The notes under the pieces were generated by a model. The model did no database searches. It saw only the letters and a list, made by a program, of their open reading frames with translations, and was not told the origin of the DNA. From GCA-2684655 sp051278165 (lineage in GTDB: Bacteria; Planctomycetota; UBA1135; UBA2386): 45,094 nucleotides of DNA. The stretch spans positions 1-45,094 of the forward strand of contig JBNMNW010000011.1 of assembly GCA_051278165.1 (NCBI GenBank), in the 5' to 3' direction. This document shows positions 12,089 to 21,830 of the stretch, one piece after another. Each line of letters opens with the position of its first letter. The first letter of the stretch is position 1. The position numbers were made by a program, and so were the translations under genes.

Positions 12089-13986
12089 GCACCAAGCTAT
12101 TGCCCCTTCTGATCGGCATGGGCCTGCCTCTGGTCGCGCAATCCGAGCAAACAGTCCAAGATCCCGGCCAGGCGACTAGCGGAGATCTCGACCTTGAGGA
12201 TCTGAGCCTGGAAGAGTTGATGGACGTGCCGATCGAAGTCGGCTCTCGTCAAACTCAAAGCCTCGGCAAAACGGCGGCATCGGTGTTCGTCTTGAATGAA
12301 CCCGAGATCAGGCGTTCCGGCATGCGATCGGTTCCGGAGTTGTTGCGCCTGGTCCCTGGCTTGGTCATGGCGCAGGACGTTCCTGGCGCCTACGGCTTCA
12401 GCAGTCGGCTCGGAGAATATGGCTTTGCCGGCATGCTGGTGCTGATCGATGGCCAACGCCTCTACACCACTCTGCTGCGCCGCGAATACTGGCAAGCCGT
12501 CGACCTGCCGGTTGAGATCATCGAACGCATCGAGGTCATTCGCGGCCCCGGCGGCTCTCGTTGGGGCGACAAGGCTTCACAGGGGGTGATCAACATCGTC
12601 ACCAAGAAGGCAGGTGATCGAACCCAAGGACTACGCGTCACGGGTTGGCTTGGCAGTGAAGAGCGTTTGGGCGGGTCCTTCCGCTACGGCCAAAAGCTTG
12701 GCGACCAGACAGCCATGTATCTGTATGGCAAAAAGGCGACGCGAGACGGTGGCTTCCCGGATGTGTCGGGTGACCGCTGGGACAACAGTTCGCTCGGTGG
12801 CCGTGTCGACACCACGCTCAGTGACGGCACGACGTGGTCGGTGGACGGCCTCTACCACGACAGCTTCATCGGCGACTCGTACGAGTCGTTCATGGGCTAC
12901 TCGTCGCTCAACATGATCAAGGCGGGCCATATCAAGTCGAAGGTGCACATCGACCATGGCCCCAACCAATTCACCGAGTGGCGCTTTGGTGCCAACCTCT
13001 ACGACCAGGACATCAAGGACGACTTCAACGCCACCCCGCAACAGCATCTGCGGTATCGCGAAGACCTGTTCGACACGATGTTGATGCACTCGTGGAGCCC
13101 GGCACCGAGCCATCAATTCACCGTCGGCGCCGTGCTGCGAACACTCAACGTGGAGTACTACCTGGCGATCGCCAGCTTCGGCCGTGAATACAACGAGACC
13201 CGCGGCGACCTATTTGTGTCGTGGGACTGGGACATCAGCGAACAGCTGCGCCTCACCCTTGGCGGCAACCTCGGCTACCAGGACGGCGACACCACCACCG
13301 GCGTCGACACGCAGCCAGACATCCGCCTTGCCTATCAGCCGCGCGACGACACAACCATCTGGTCCGCGATCAGCGCCAACAAAGAACCAGATTCTAAGTT
13401 CCGCGACTCGGGACTGCTGGTGCGTCGTCAGGCAAGCAACCTGACCGCCTTCGAAGTTGGCCTGCGCCGCCGCTTCGGTGAGAGCTTCCTGATCCAAGCG
13501 GACGCGTATTACTACCTCGTTCGCGACCAAGAAAATGGCCAGGTCACCGAGCCAAACAGCGGCGCAACGCTATTCCTGACCGACGGCAAGACCGACGCAT
13601 TCGGTGGCGAAATCCACGCGTCGTGGAAGCCTACCCCGCAAACCAAGCTGACGGCGTTTGCCGCGCAGACCGAAGCGGACTCAAGCAACATCGATGCCAG
13701 TCAGTACTTCTTGATCGAAGATGAAGTCCCGCGTTTCCGCGGTGGTTTGACGGCTGGCTTCGAACCGTTCCCGCGTCTCGAGTTGGATGCGACCCTGCTC
13801 TACACGCAGCAGTGGTCCAACATCCCGTCGTGGTGGCGCCTCGATCTGCGCGTTGCATGGCGCGCGACTGACAACACGTCGATCGAGCTAGTCGGCCAGA
13901 ACCTGACCGACCCGCAGCACCAAGAGTACTTCTACGACGAGCAGATTCAGCGTGGCGGCTACGTCATGGTGACGCACCAGTTCTAA
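12085..13986 (+). CDS. TonB-dependent outer-membrane receptor
   Basis: 633 residues. A signal peptide ends near residue 20 (LVAQSEQ). The plug domain (about 36-175) begins with DLSLEELMDVPIEV and SLGKTAASVFVLNEPEIRRSG, followed by SVPELLRLVPGLVMAQ, IERIEVIRGPGGSRWG and GVINIVTKKAG, all classical for receptors of this branch. The remaining 450 residues alternate short beta-strands of a 22-strand barrel, and the protein ends in Phe (VMVTHQF), as expected for barrel-assembly recognition. It takes up a bulky substrate using TonB energy; the ligand is unknown. Coupling to the YfiR and kinase genes through four-base overlaps suggests the signalling unit monitors or controls this receptor. Confidence 0.93.
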
Positions 13987-14010
13987 GCAGCCAAGCCTAG
14001 GCCGCCTGCC

Positions 14011-15051
14011 CTAAGCCCTCTGAGCCGCGGGCTGGTCGGCCGGGGCGCGATCAAGCGTCGCCAACACGGCCATGTCGGCCACGATGCCCGCGATCGTCGC
14101 CATGTCGACAGTCTGTTGGGCGTCGGTGTAGGCGGTCGTCGGGTCGGTATGGGCTTCGACAATCAAGCCGTTTGCGCCAGCGGCAATCCCGGCACGCGAC
14201 ATCGCTCGAACTCGCGAGCGATGGCCAACGCCGTGCGAAGGATCGACGATCACCGGCAGATGCGACAGTTCGCGAACCGCTGGCACGACGTTCAAGTCCA
14301 GCGTGTTGCGCGCATGATCCGAGAACGTGCGGATGCCGCGTTCGCACAGAATCACTTGGCTATTGCCGAACGCCAGCAGGTACTCCGCCGCCATCAACCA
14401 CTCCTGCAAGGTCGCCGACGGGCCGCGCTTCAACAGAATCGGACGGTCCACTCCGGCGAGTTCGCGCAACAGGGTGAAGTTCTGCATATTGCGCGCCCCG
14501 ACCTGCAGCAAATCGACGTGCTCGGCCACGACGGCAACGTCACGCGCATCGATAACTTCGGAGACGATGCGCAAGCCGGTCTGCTCGCGCACGTGCGACA
14601 ACGTTCGCAAGCCTTCGACGCCGAGTCCTTGGAAGTCGTAAGGGCTCGTGCGCGGCTTAAACGCACCGGCACGAAACAGCTGGGCACCGGCCGCAGCAAC
14701 GCCTTCGGCAATGGCGAGGGTGCGCGACTCGGTTTCGACGCTACATGGCCCGGCAATCAGCACCGGCCCGGAGTCGCCACCGATCATTACGTCGCCAACG
14801 GCAACCACGGTGTCGTTCGGCTGCGTCTCGCGACTGACTAGCTTGTAGGGCTTGGTCACAGAGATCGTATCTACGACCCCCGGCAATCTCGCGAGTGGTG
14901 CGCCATCAACAGGCCCCTTGTTGCCGGTCACACAGATCGCGGTGCGACTCGGCCCCGGCACCGGAATCGGGGTGTAGCCCATATTGCGGATGGTGTCTTC
15001 GACCGCTGCCACTTCGGCGACGGTGCAGTTGGGGTGCAGGATTACGAGCAT
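14011..15051 (-). CDS. aroF: 3-deoxy-7-phosphoheptulonate (DAHP) synthase, type I beta
   Basis: 346 residues. Condenses phosphoenolpyruvate with erythrose 4-phosphate, the first step of the shikimate pathway. Residues 1-70 form the ferredoxin-like regulatory domain of Thermotoga-type enzymes (MLVILHPNCTVAEV). The TIM barrel follows with AGPCSVE (metal ligand C103), RAGAFKPRTSP (127-137), LKRG (207-210) and DPSHG (270-274, H273). The start ATG lies within the 3' end of trpA (10-base overlap) and has AGGAG eight bases upstream. It is the last gene of the trp operon, so flux into the pathway would rise together with tryptophan synthesis. The regulatory domain could in principle add Tyr or Phe feedback. 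Confidence 0.95.
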   Translation of the reverse strand: MLVILHPNCTVAEVAAVEDTIRNMGYTPIPVPGPSRTAICVTGNKGPVDGAPLARLPGVVDTISVTKPYKLVSRETQPNDTVVAVGDVMIGGDSGPVLIAGPCSVETESRTLAIAEGVAAAGAQLFRAGAFKPRTSPYDFQGLGVEGLRTLSHVREQTGLRIVSEVIDARDVAVVAEHVDLLQVGARNMQNFTLLRELAGVDRPILLKRGPSATLQEWLMAAEYLLAFGNSQVILCERGIRTFSDHARNTLDLNVVPAVRELSHLPVIVDPSHGVGHRSRVRAMSRAGIAAGANGLIVEAHTDPTTAYTDAQQTVDMATIAGIVADMAVLATLDRAPADQPAAQRA

Positions 15052-15872
15052 GAGGGTGTCTCCTGCGACCGGCGCTGTGCCGGTAACAGTTCTTCGAATG
15101 CGGAACGCACCGCCGCGAGCAATTGCTCTTGGCTTGCGTGGTGATCAAGAGCGCGCGCTAGAACGCGCAGTAAATGACTGCCGACAACGGCGATCTCAGC
15201 GCCGCTGCCGTGCACCGTTTGCATGTGCTCGCGCGTGCTAAGGCCGAAGCCGACGCACAGCGGCACAGGCACCTGTCGACGCACCCGCGCCACCATGACG
15301 GCGCGATCCTCGCCACCCGACTTGGCACCGGTGATGCCTTGGTGGCCGGCTAGGTATACGAACGCGCTACTGGCCGCAGCGATGGCACGCAGACGTTCGT
15401 CGCGAGTGCGCGGTCCGGCAAACAACACGTTGCCGAGACCATGATCGGTCGCGGCTGCTCGCAACGCTGCGCCTTCTTCCAGCGGGATGTCCGGCACGAG
15501 CATCGAACTGGCACCCGCATCCACAACATCACGACAGAAGTGGTCGAAGCCGCGGGCGTGAACGAGATTGCCATAGACCAACAGATTGAGCGGCGTGTTC
15601 GGGCACGCCGCGCGAATCGCCGCCAACGTGGCGATTGCTTCGTCGGTCGAAACCCCAGCGTCACGGGCACGAAGTCCGGCGGCTTGCACCGCAGGGCCGT
15701 CGGCACACGGATCGGCATAGGGCAAGCCAAGCTCCAGCATCGTGGCACCGGCCGCAACCAACTCGAGACACAGAGCGACACAGATGTCAGGCGTTGGATC
15801 GCCGAGCATTAAGAACGGACTAACGTGATGCGGCGAGGTCGCCAAGACGTCACGAAGCATGGCGAGGCTCAC
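15042..15872 (-). CDS. trpA: Tryptophan synthase alpha chain
   Basis: 276 residues. Splits indole-3-glycerol phosphate to indole and glyceraldehyde 3-phosphate and passes indole to TrpB. The catalytic residues are present: E48 in LELGLPYADP and D58 in CADGP. The phosphate-binding stretch GITGAKSGG and the FGLSTREH segment of the barrel are also seen. The GTG start overlaps the trpB stop (GTGA at 15869-15872). Length is normal. Confidence 0.96.
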   Translation of the reverse strand: MSLAMLRDVLATSPHHVSPFLMLGDPTPDICVALCLELVAAGATMLELGLPYADPCADGPAVQAAGLRARDAGVSTDEAIATLAAIRAACPNTPLNLLVYGNLVHARGFDHFCRDVVDAGASSMLVPDIPLEEGAALRAAATDHGLGNVLFAGPRTRDERLRAIAAASSAFVYLAGHQGITGAKSGGEDRAVMVARVRRQVPVPLCVGFGLSTREHMQTVHGSGAEIAVVGSHLLRVLARALDHHASQEQLLAAVRSAFEELLPAQRRSQETPSCS

Positions 15873-17080
15873 GAGGCACCTCCGAGCATGTGCGCCTGCA
15901 ACGTCGCGAGGTCCTTGTCACCGCGACCAGACAAGTTCACCACGACTCGATCACCTTCTCGCAGCAGCCCCGACTCAACAGCAGACAAGCACAAGGCGAG
16001 CGCGTGCGCTGACTCGATCGCCGGCAAGATGCCTTCGCTGCGGCTCAACGCATGCACCGCCGCCATCGCTTCATCATCCGGAATCGCGTGGTAGTGGGCG
16101 CGGCCGGAGTCCTTCAAGAACGCGTGTTCAGGCCCTACCGCCGGATAGTCCAGGCCAGCCGCGATGCTGTAGCTATCGCGCACCTGGCCATGTTCGTCCT
16201 GCAACATGTAGCTGCGCGCGCCGTGCAGAAGGCCGGGCGTGCCAGCGCAGAGCGTCGCACCATGACGACCAGACGCAAGCCCGGAACCACCCGGTTCGGC
16301 GCCAAACAGCTTCACCGAATCGTCGCCAAGGAAGCCTTGGAACAACCCAATCGCATTGCTACCGCCACCGACGCACGCAAGCGCCGCATCGGGCAGCCCA
16401 CCGAGTTGCCGCAAGCACTGCGCGCGTGCTTCGCGGCCAATCACCGCTTGCAGGTCGCGCACCAACGCCGGAAACGGATCCGGACCGCACACCGTGCCGA
16501 GCACGTAGTGGCTGTCGTCTACGGTTGCAGACCAATCGCGAAGCGCATCGTCGATCGCTTCCTTGAGGGTTGCCGCGCCGGTGACAACCGGAATCACTTC
16601 GGCACCGCACAGTTTCATACGCGCCACGTTGCACGCCTGCCGCTCCATGTCTCGCGCCCCCATGTAGACCGTGACCGGAAGGCTGTGGCGCGCCCCCGCC
16701 ATCGCGGTTGCGACACCATGCTGACCCGCGCCGGTCTCAGCAACAAGCCGCCGCTTACCAAGCTGTTTGGCGAGCAGAGCCTGCCCGATCACGTTGTTGG
16801 TCTTGTGGGCACCACCGTGCAGCAGGTCCTCGCGCTTCAAGAACACACGCAGTCGCGACAGACGAGAGAAGTTCGGTACTTCGGTGAGCGGCGTCGGCCG
16901 GCCACCCCAAGTGCGAAGCTCACGCCGGAACGCCTTCTGGAACTCACGCGACGGCACGATGCGTTGATGGGCTTCCGCGAGTTCTGCCAGCGCATGCATT
17001 AACAGTTCCGGCGCATAGCGGCCGCCGTATTCACCGAATGCCCCGACCTGTGGGATGACTGGTTTGGGAATGGCCGTCAT
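15869..17080 (-). CDS. trpB: Tryptophan synthase beta chain
   Basis: 403 residues. PLP enzyme joining indole and serine to make tryptophan. The cofactor lysine is K93 in GGAHKTNN, the catalytic acid E115 in AETGAGQHG, and the phosphate loop is GGGSNAIG. These are the features of the classical TrpB1 that works in a complex with TrpA. The opening VGAFGEYGGRYAPE is typical. The ATG overlaps the trpF stop (ATGA at 17077-17080). Confidence 0.97.
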   Translation of the reverse strand: MTAIPKPVIPQVGAFGEYGGRYAPELLMHALAELAEAHQRIVPSREFQKAFRRELRTWGGRPTPLTEVPNFSRLSRLRVFLKREDLLHGGAHKTNNVIGQALLAKQLGKRRLVAETGAGQHGVATAMAGARHSLPVTVYMGARDMERQACNVARMKLCGAEVIPVVTGAATLKEAIDDALRDWSATVDDSHYVLGTVCGPDPFPALVRDLQAVIGREARAQCLRQLGGLPDAALACVGGGSNAIGLFQGFLGDDSVKLFGAEPGGSGLASGRHGATLCAGTPGLLHGARSYMLQDEHGQVRDSYSIAAGLDYPAVGPEHAFLKDSGRAHYHAIPDDEAMAAVHALSRSEGILPAIESAHALALCLSAVESGLLREGDRVVVNLSGRGDKDLATLQAHMLGGAS

Positions 17081-17694
17081 TGAATCACTCCGACCGAACG
17101 CACCGCGCCAAATAGCTGACTCATAAGAACTGGATCCTTCACTCCTGGTTGAAGCTCGATGCCACTGCTGACATCAATGCCCCAAGGTAAAAATGGCAGC
17201 AACCGCCGCACATTCGCCGGGCGAATGCCACCGGCAACAAACACCCCATGCGGAGCGCTCGGGCCAAGCAAGGCCCACGGGAACAACTGCCCGGCGCCGC
17301 CGCGACCACCGTCGAGCAACGCCGGCGCATGCGCCGTTGGCTGATCAACAAAACTCGGCAGCGATTCCGCGCCTTCGCCGACCATCGCGACCGGCATCGG
17401 CAACAAGCCAGCCGCTGCGAGACCTCGGCAACGTGCATGGTCGGCGCCGTGCACCTGCACGCGCTCAATGCCCACCGCATCGCAGTGGGCGCGTATTTCT
17501 TCGTCGGACTGGCCGCGAACGACCAGCACGACTTCGGCCACACCGTGCGCGACCCGCACGATCTCACGAGCCTCCTGTCGCGTCGCGCAGCGAGGCGAAT
17601 CTTCGGCCATCACGACTCCGACGTGCGTGGCCCCGAGACCAATCGCAGCGTCGGCGTCGGCGGCGCGACGCAGGCCACAAATTTTGATTCTCAT
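17077..17694 (-). CDS. trpF: Phosphoribosylanthranilate isomerase
   Basis: 205 residues. Converts N-phosphoribosylanthranilate to the linear ribulose form. The general base C6 lies in IKICGLRR, the general acid D128 in LLDGGRGG, and the phosphate-binding loop is VAGGIRPANV. It is a stand-alone enzyme, not fused to TrpC as in enterics. The ATG overlaps the trpC stop (ATGA at 17691-17694). Confidence 0.95.
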   Translation of the reverse strand: MRIKICGLRRAADADAAIGLGATHVGVVMAEDSPRCATRQEAREIVRVAHGVAEVVLVVRGQSDEEIRAHCDAVGIERVQVHGADHARCRGLAAAGLLPMPVAMVGEGAESLPSFVDQPTAHAPALLDGGRGGAGQLFPWALLGPSAPHGVFVAGGIRPANVRRLLPFLPWGIDVSSGIELQPGVKDPVLMSQLFGAVRSVGVIQ

Positions 17695-18455
17695 GACGGA
17701 TCTCCGATGGCACGCGCGTGCTGTTGGAACGCCGCTGCATCGCCGCCACGCATCAAGGCGGAGCCAATCAAGACCGCGTCGGCAAGACCAACGATCGCAT
17801 CAAGATGGCACGGCTCAGCATATCCCGACTCCGCGACCACGACTCGACCCGCCGGCACGGACTGCGCCAGTCGGGTGAACACGTCGCGATCAATGCATAA
17901 CGTGTCGAGGTTGCGGTTATTGATGCCGATCATCGCGTCGCCATATGGCAACGCGCGATCAAGATCCTGTTCGTCATGGCACTCAATCAGCATTTCAAGC
18001 GACACATCGCGGCACGCGCTGACGAGTTCCTGCAACTGATTGCCTGGCAAGCAACGAACGATCAGCAACACGGCAGTAGCGCCATGGGCTTGCGACTCGC
18101 GCACTTGCCCAGGCCGGACCAAGAAGTCCTTGCGTAACATCGGCAGTTCACTGCTCGCAACTGCCGTGCGCAGATCCGCTAGGCAACCACCAAAGCGTGT
18201 CGGCTCGGTCAACACCGATATGCCAGCCGCACCGGCTTGCTCGTAGCGCTGTAGTTGTTCGACCAACTGCACACTCGCATCGAAGCAAGGATCACTGGGG
18301 CTGCTTCGCTTGAACTCGGCTAGCAACGATAGTTGCTGCCGACCTCGCAACGCTTCGAGCAACGACCGACGGTTGCCGGTGGCGGCTGGCAGTTCCGGGT
18401 CCTCAAGGTCGCGCCGCAACGACGCCGACACCAGGTCATTTAGCAAGCCGTTCAC
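17691..18455 (-). CDS. trpC: Indole-3-glycerol phosphate synthase
   Basis: 254 residues. Cyclises the TrpF product to indole-3-glycerol phosphate. The catalytic E47 and K49 lie in LLAEFKRSSPS, the general-acid lysine K109 in MLRKDFLV, and IGINNRNLDTL, VAESGY and VLIGSALMRG complete the barrel signature. The GTG start overlaps the trpD stop (GTGA at 18452-18455). Slightly short, but complete. Confidence 0.96.
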   Translation of the reverse strand: MNGLLNDLVSASLRRDLEDPELPAATGNRRSLLEALRGRQQLSLLAEFKRSSPSDPCFDASVQLVEQLQRYEQAGAAGISVLTEPTRFGGCLADLRTAVASSELPMLRKDFLVRPGQVRESQAHGATAVLLIVRCLPGNQLQELVSACRDVSLEMLIECHDEQDLDRALPYGDAMIGINNRNLDTLCIDRDVFTRLAQSVPAGRVVVAESGYAEPCHLDAIVGLADAVLIGSALMRGGDAAAFQQHARAIGDPS

Positions 18456-19483
18456 GACGCCACCTGCTTGCAGTCTTGCGACGAGGTGATGTAGCGGTCG
18501 AGCACCCGTTCGGCGCCGCCGCTGCGCATCACATCGCGGGCGGCTTCGAACCCTTGCTGCAAGGTCTTGACCTGACCCGCCACCAAGAGCGCCGCGCCAG
18601 CATTCAACGAGACGATCTCACTGCGCTCCGAACCTTCGCCGCGCAACGCTTCGCGCAGCAGCAACGCATTCGCATGCTTGTCCGCACCGCCCTGCAGCTT
18701 CTCGAGACTGCTGAACGACAGGCCACACTCGCGAGGATCGATGCGCACTTCATGCACTTCACCGTCCTTGACCTGATGCGCAACGGTGACCGCGTGCAAG
18801 CCGATCTCATCGACGCCGTCACAGTGCACGACCAATGCGCCGGCGCTGCCCAATTGCAACAAGGCTTCGGCGACTACTCGCGTCAACGTGCTGCAATAGA
18901 CCCCGACCACCTGAAACTCGGCGCGCGCCGGGCTGGCGAGCGGACCCAACAAATTGAATAGCGTGCGCACTCCGAGTGCCCGGCGAATCGGCGCCACGTG
19001 GCGCATGGCCGGGTGGAACGATGGCGCAAACAAGAACGCGAAGCCGACGGCATCGAGCAGTTCGCAGGCACGCTGCGGCGTTTGTTGCAACTGCACGCCA
19101 GCTGCCTCGAGCACATCGGCCGAACCGACCGGCGACGAGACGCCGCGATTGCCGTGCTTGGCAACGGCACAACCAGAAGCAGCAACCACGAACGCGGCTG
19201 CCGTCGACACATTGAACGTACCGCTACCGTCGCCACCGGTGCCACAGGTATCGACGAGCGGCCGCACTTGCGGTCGCACCGCGATGCCATGGGCGCGCAA
19301 CGCTCGGGCCCCAGCAACCAACCATTCCGCCTGGGGCTGCCGGCATGCAAGCGCTGACAGCAAGCCGGCGAGCTGGACTGGATCTGCCTCGCCGGTCATG
19401 GCCAGTCCCAGCACGTCTTCGAGATGAACAGCGTCGACCGGTTCTCCGGCCACGACCGCACGCAACAGTTTAGAGATACTCAT
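18452..19483 (-). CDS. trpD: Anthranilate phosphoribosyltransferase
   Basis: 343 residues from the ATG at 19483. Transfers phosphoribose from PRPP to anthranilate. The PRPP-binding GTGGDGSGTFNVST and the KHGNRGVSSPVGSADVLEA anthranilate-site motif are intact, as is PLASPARAEFQVVGVY. An upstream in-frame start at 19531 exists, but it lies inside trpG. The start at 19483 overlaps the trpG stop by four bases, as at every other junction of the operon, and begins with a normal MSISKLLRAVV helix. Confidence 0.95.
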   Translation of the reverse strand: MSISKLLRAVVAGEPVDAVHLEDVLGLAMTGEADPVQLAGLLSALACRQPQAEWLVAGARALRAHGIAVRPQVRPLVDTCGTGGDGSGTFNVSTAAAFVVAASGCAVAKHGNRGVSSPVGSADVLEAAGVQLQQTPQRACELLDAVGFAFLFAPSFHPAMRHVAPIRRALGVRTLFNLLGPLASPARAEFQVVGVYCSTLTRVVAEALLQLGSAGALVVHCDGVDEIGLHAVTVAHQVKDGEVHEVRIDPRECGLSFSSLEKLQGGADKHANALLLREALRGEGSERSEIVSLNAGAALLVAGQVKTLQQGFEAARDVMRSGGAERVLDRYITSSQDCKQVAS

Positions 19484-20145
19484 CGGATCGTTTCCTTTAC
19501 CTGCAAAGACGTCTGTTTCTGTTCGGCCCAAGTCATGACACCTCGCAACAGCTGCTGGCCATGCGGCGTTAACACCGACTCGGGATGAAACTGCACGCCT
19601 AGTTGCGGCAGTTCCGTGTGCTCAATAGCCATGACCAATTCGCGATCACCGCTGCGGGTGGTGGCCAGCGTGCGCAACGGCGTCGTGCGCTGGCCACGAA
19701 CGACGAGCAAGCTGTGGTAGCGCGCGACCGGCATTTCCTCGGGCAACGGATCCGCGAACGGTTGCTGGCTCCACGTAACAGTGCAAGCCTCGCCATGAAC
19801 GGGTTCGTCAGCACGTTCGATTGTGTCGCCAGCTGCTAGCCCAATCACCTGATGGCCAAGGCAAACGCCGAAGACCGGAGTTGTCGGACGAGTTGCTAAC
19901 CAAGCCCGCGCCAACACGGCTTGCTCTGCATGGCCAGGACCGGGTGACAACACCACCAAGGTCGGATCCATGCGCGCGATGCAACCCTGCCATTCGGCGA
20001 GCGACATGCTAGCGCGCACAACATCGACATCGACGCCGAGGCGCGCGATCTGATCCGCCAGCAGGAAGACGAAGCTGTCGCGATGATCTAGCAATAGAAC
20101 TCGAGCGCGAGCTTTCGCGTTCGATTGTTGCGGCAGATGATTCAC
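19480..20145 (-). CDS. trpG: Anthranilate synthase glutamine amidotransferase component
   Basis: 221 residues. Class I glutamine amidotransferase that feeds ammonia to TrpE. The nucleophile C95 lies in GVCLGHQ, and the other triad residues H187 and E189 in FHPES. VLLLDHRDSFVFLL and VLSPGPG are typical of the TrpG/PabA branch. About 12 extra residues precede the core. The GTG start overlaps the trpE stop (GTGA at 20142-20145). No pabB-like gene is nearby, and whether this subunit also serves folate synthesis cannot be decided here. Confidence 0.94.
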   Translation of the reverse strand: MNHLPQQSNAKARARVLLLDHRDSFVFLLADQIARLGVDVDVVRASMSLAEWQGCIARMDPTLVVLSPGPGHAEQAVLARAWLATRPTTPVFGVCLGHQVIGLAAGDTIERADEPVHGEACTVTWSQQPFADPLPEEMPVARYHSLLVVRGQRTTPLRTLATTRSGDRELVMAIEHTELPQLGVQFHPESVLTPHGQQLLRGVMTWAEQKQTSLQVKETIR

Positions 20146-21746
20146 GCCCGCACCTCGAGGGCCGGTTGCGCCGCGAACGATGCCATCACCTCACTGACGG
20201 CACGCAACTTTCGCTGCGTCTCCTGCAACTCTCGTTGCGGATCACTGTGCCATACGATTCCGGCCCCCGCTTGGGCGCGATACACCCCATCGATCGCACG
20301 GATGCTGCGAATGACGATGCACGAGTCCATCCCACCATCGGCCATCAAGCACACCACAGCACCACCGTAGAAGCCGCGACCCGCTGGCTCTAACTGCCGA
20401 ATGAGCTCCGTCGCGCGCGCCTTCGGAGCGCCACTCAGCGTGCCCATATTGGCCGCCGCGCGATAGGCATGTAGGGCATCGAGGCCCGAGCGCAGCGTGC
20501 CCCGAACCCGACTGACAAGGTGCTGCACGCGGCTGTATTTTTCGACTGCGAACTGCTGCACCACCTCGGTCGTGCCGGGTTCGGCGACGCGAGCGATGTC
20601 GTTGCGAGCGAGGTCCAACAGCATCACGTGCTCGGCCCGTTCCTTGCGATCAAACAACAGCGCGAGCGCCAGGCGTTGGTCGGTTTCCGGCTCTGAGGAA
20701 CGCTGGGTTGTGCCGGCAATTGGCCGGATCTCGACCTTACCGTCGGCGACCCGCACGCAGGTCTCCGGCGAGGCACCGAACAACGCGCCGCGTTCGAGTT
20801 GGAGGTGGAACGTGTAGGGCGATGGCTCGCGGGCCACCAGCCGTTCGAAGACGTCGAGGGAATCGGCGCTGCACTGCCAGCTCACCGCCCGTGACAACAC
20901 CGCTTGGAACACGTCGCCCGCGGCAATGTGCTCGCGCAACTGCACGACACCATCGAGGAATGACTGATCTGGCTGCTCAGCAACACAATCGCCACACGAG
21001 CCGTCAGCTTCACCGCGGTCATCCGGCTGTTGCAGGGCCGCCAGCGTCGCTGCATGGCGCCCTTGCACCGCGGACATTGCCTCCCATGGCAAGCCGCGCG
21101 TCACCACGTGAACGACCCCGCGTTCTTCGTCATAACGAACCACATCGAGACCGAGCACGAGTTCGATGTCTGCATCGTCACTCGGATCCGGCCGCCGCTC
21201 GCCCAGGTCTTCAAAGCGATCGACGAGATCAAACCCAAGCGCGCCATACACTGCGATGCCGACCTCGGCGACGTCGCGGTCACCGATCAGACCAAGCAGT
21301 GCTCGCACCGGGTCGAGCACGGACGGCTCGCACAACACGTCGCGATCAACCGCCGTGGCATCGGTCTTCGGAACGACAAGAGGCACACGCAAGTCAGGAC
21401 CGCACCATGCTGCCGTCGGCATGCGCTCACGCAGGGCGCGCAACAGCGGCGCCACGGCGAGTTCGAGCAGTGAGATGGTCGCCGTATCACCGCGCACGGT
21501 CAGCCGCAGCGGCGCACGGGTCACGACCAACGTTTGCTTGCCTGACGACTGGTTCGCGAAGAGAACTCGACCGCGATTACGAGTGCGCCGATGCAGCAGT
21601 TCCGCAACCGCGCAGTTGCCGATCGGCAGCTCCGCAGCGAGCACGGTGCAGACGATCGCGGGCGTTCCAAATGGGCTGGAAACCGGGGCTACAGCGCTGT
21701 TATCGAGCGATGCTGTTGCCTTAGATACTTGGGGTTGGTTTGCCAT
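20142..21746 (-). CDS. trpE: Anthranilate synthase component I
   Basis: 534 residues. Makes anthranilate from chorismate with ammonia from TrpG. The chorismate-binding core is complete: AGDVFQAVLSRA, EPSPYTFHLQL, LFGASPE, IRPIAGT, LLDLARNDIAR, GTLSGAPKARA, RGFYGGAV and QAGAGIV. The middle part (GALGFDLVDRFEDL) matches the proteobacterial-type TrpE. The segment that aligns with the tryptophan-sensing LLES motif of other TrpE proteins reads VLFANQ (about 61-66), so the usual feedback contact is missing. It is the first enzyme gene of the operon, behind a leader with three Trp codons. No obvious ribosome-binding site lies at the normal distance from the ATG. Confidence 0.95.
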   Translation of the reverse strand: MANQPQVSKATASLDNSAVAPVSSPFGTPAIVCTVLAAELPIGNCAVAELLHRRTRNRGRVLFANQSSGKQTLVVTRAPLRLTVRGDTATISLLELAVAPLLRALRERMPTAAWCGPDLRVPLVVPKTDATAVDRDVLCEPSVLDPVRALLGLIGDRDVAEVGIAVYGALGFDLVDRFEDLGERRPDPSDDADIELVLGLDVVRYDEERGVVHVVTRGLPWEAMSAVQGRHAATLAALQQPDDRGEADGSCGDCVAEQPDQSFLDGVVQLREHIAAGDVFQAVLSRAVSWQCSADSLDVFERLVAREPSPYTFHLQLERGALFGASPETCVRVADGKVEIRPIAGTTQRSSEPETDQRLALALLFDRKERAEHVMLLDLARNDIARVAEPGTTEVVQQFAVEKYSRVQHLVSRVRGTLRSGLDALHAYRAAANMGTLSGAPKARATELIRQLEPAGRGFYGGAVVCLMADGGMDSCIVIRSIRAIDGVYRAQAGAGIVWHSDPQRELQETQRKLRAVSEVMASFAAQPALEVRA

Positions 21747-21780
21747 TGTGCAATGGCAACTCGCGCGCTTGGCACCCCCT

Positions 21781-21825
21781 GAAACGACAGAAGGCAGCCT
21801 CCCGCGGGAGCTGCCTTCTCGTTTC
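21781..21825 (-). terminator. Strong hairpin in the trp leader, likely attenuator terminator
   Basis: Read on the minus strand, GAAACGA then GAAGGCAGC pair with GCTGCCTTC and TCGTTTC, interrupted by a two-base bulge and capped by the self-complementary CTCCCGCGGGAG apex. This gives about 16 outer pairs plus the apex. The descending arm and flank contain several T residues, but there is no clean T-run after the full stem, so termination efficiency is uncertain. It lies between the leader peptide and trpE, where an attenuator terminator belongs. Confidence 0.6.
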
Positions 21826-21830
21826 GTTCG

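Noticed and set aside
19484..19531. Longer start of trpD
   Set aside because: The extra 16 residues lie inside trpG and are unlike TrpD. The ATG at 19483 keeps the operon's overlap pattern.
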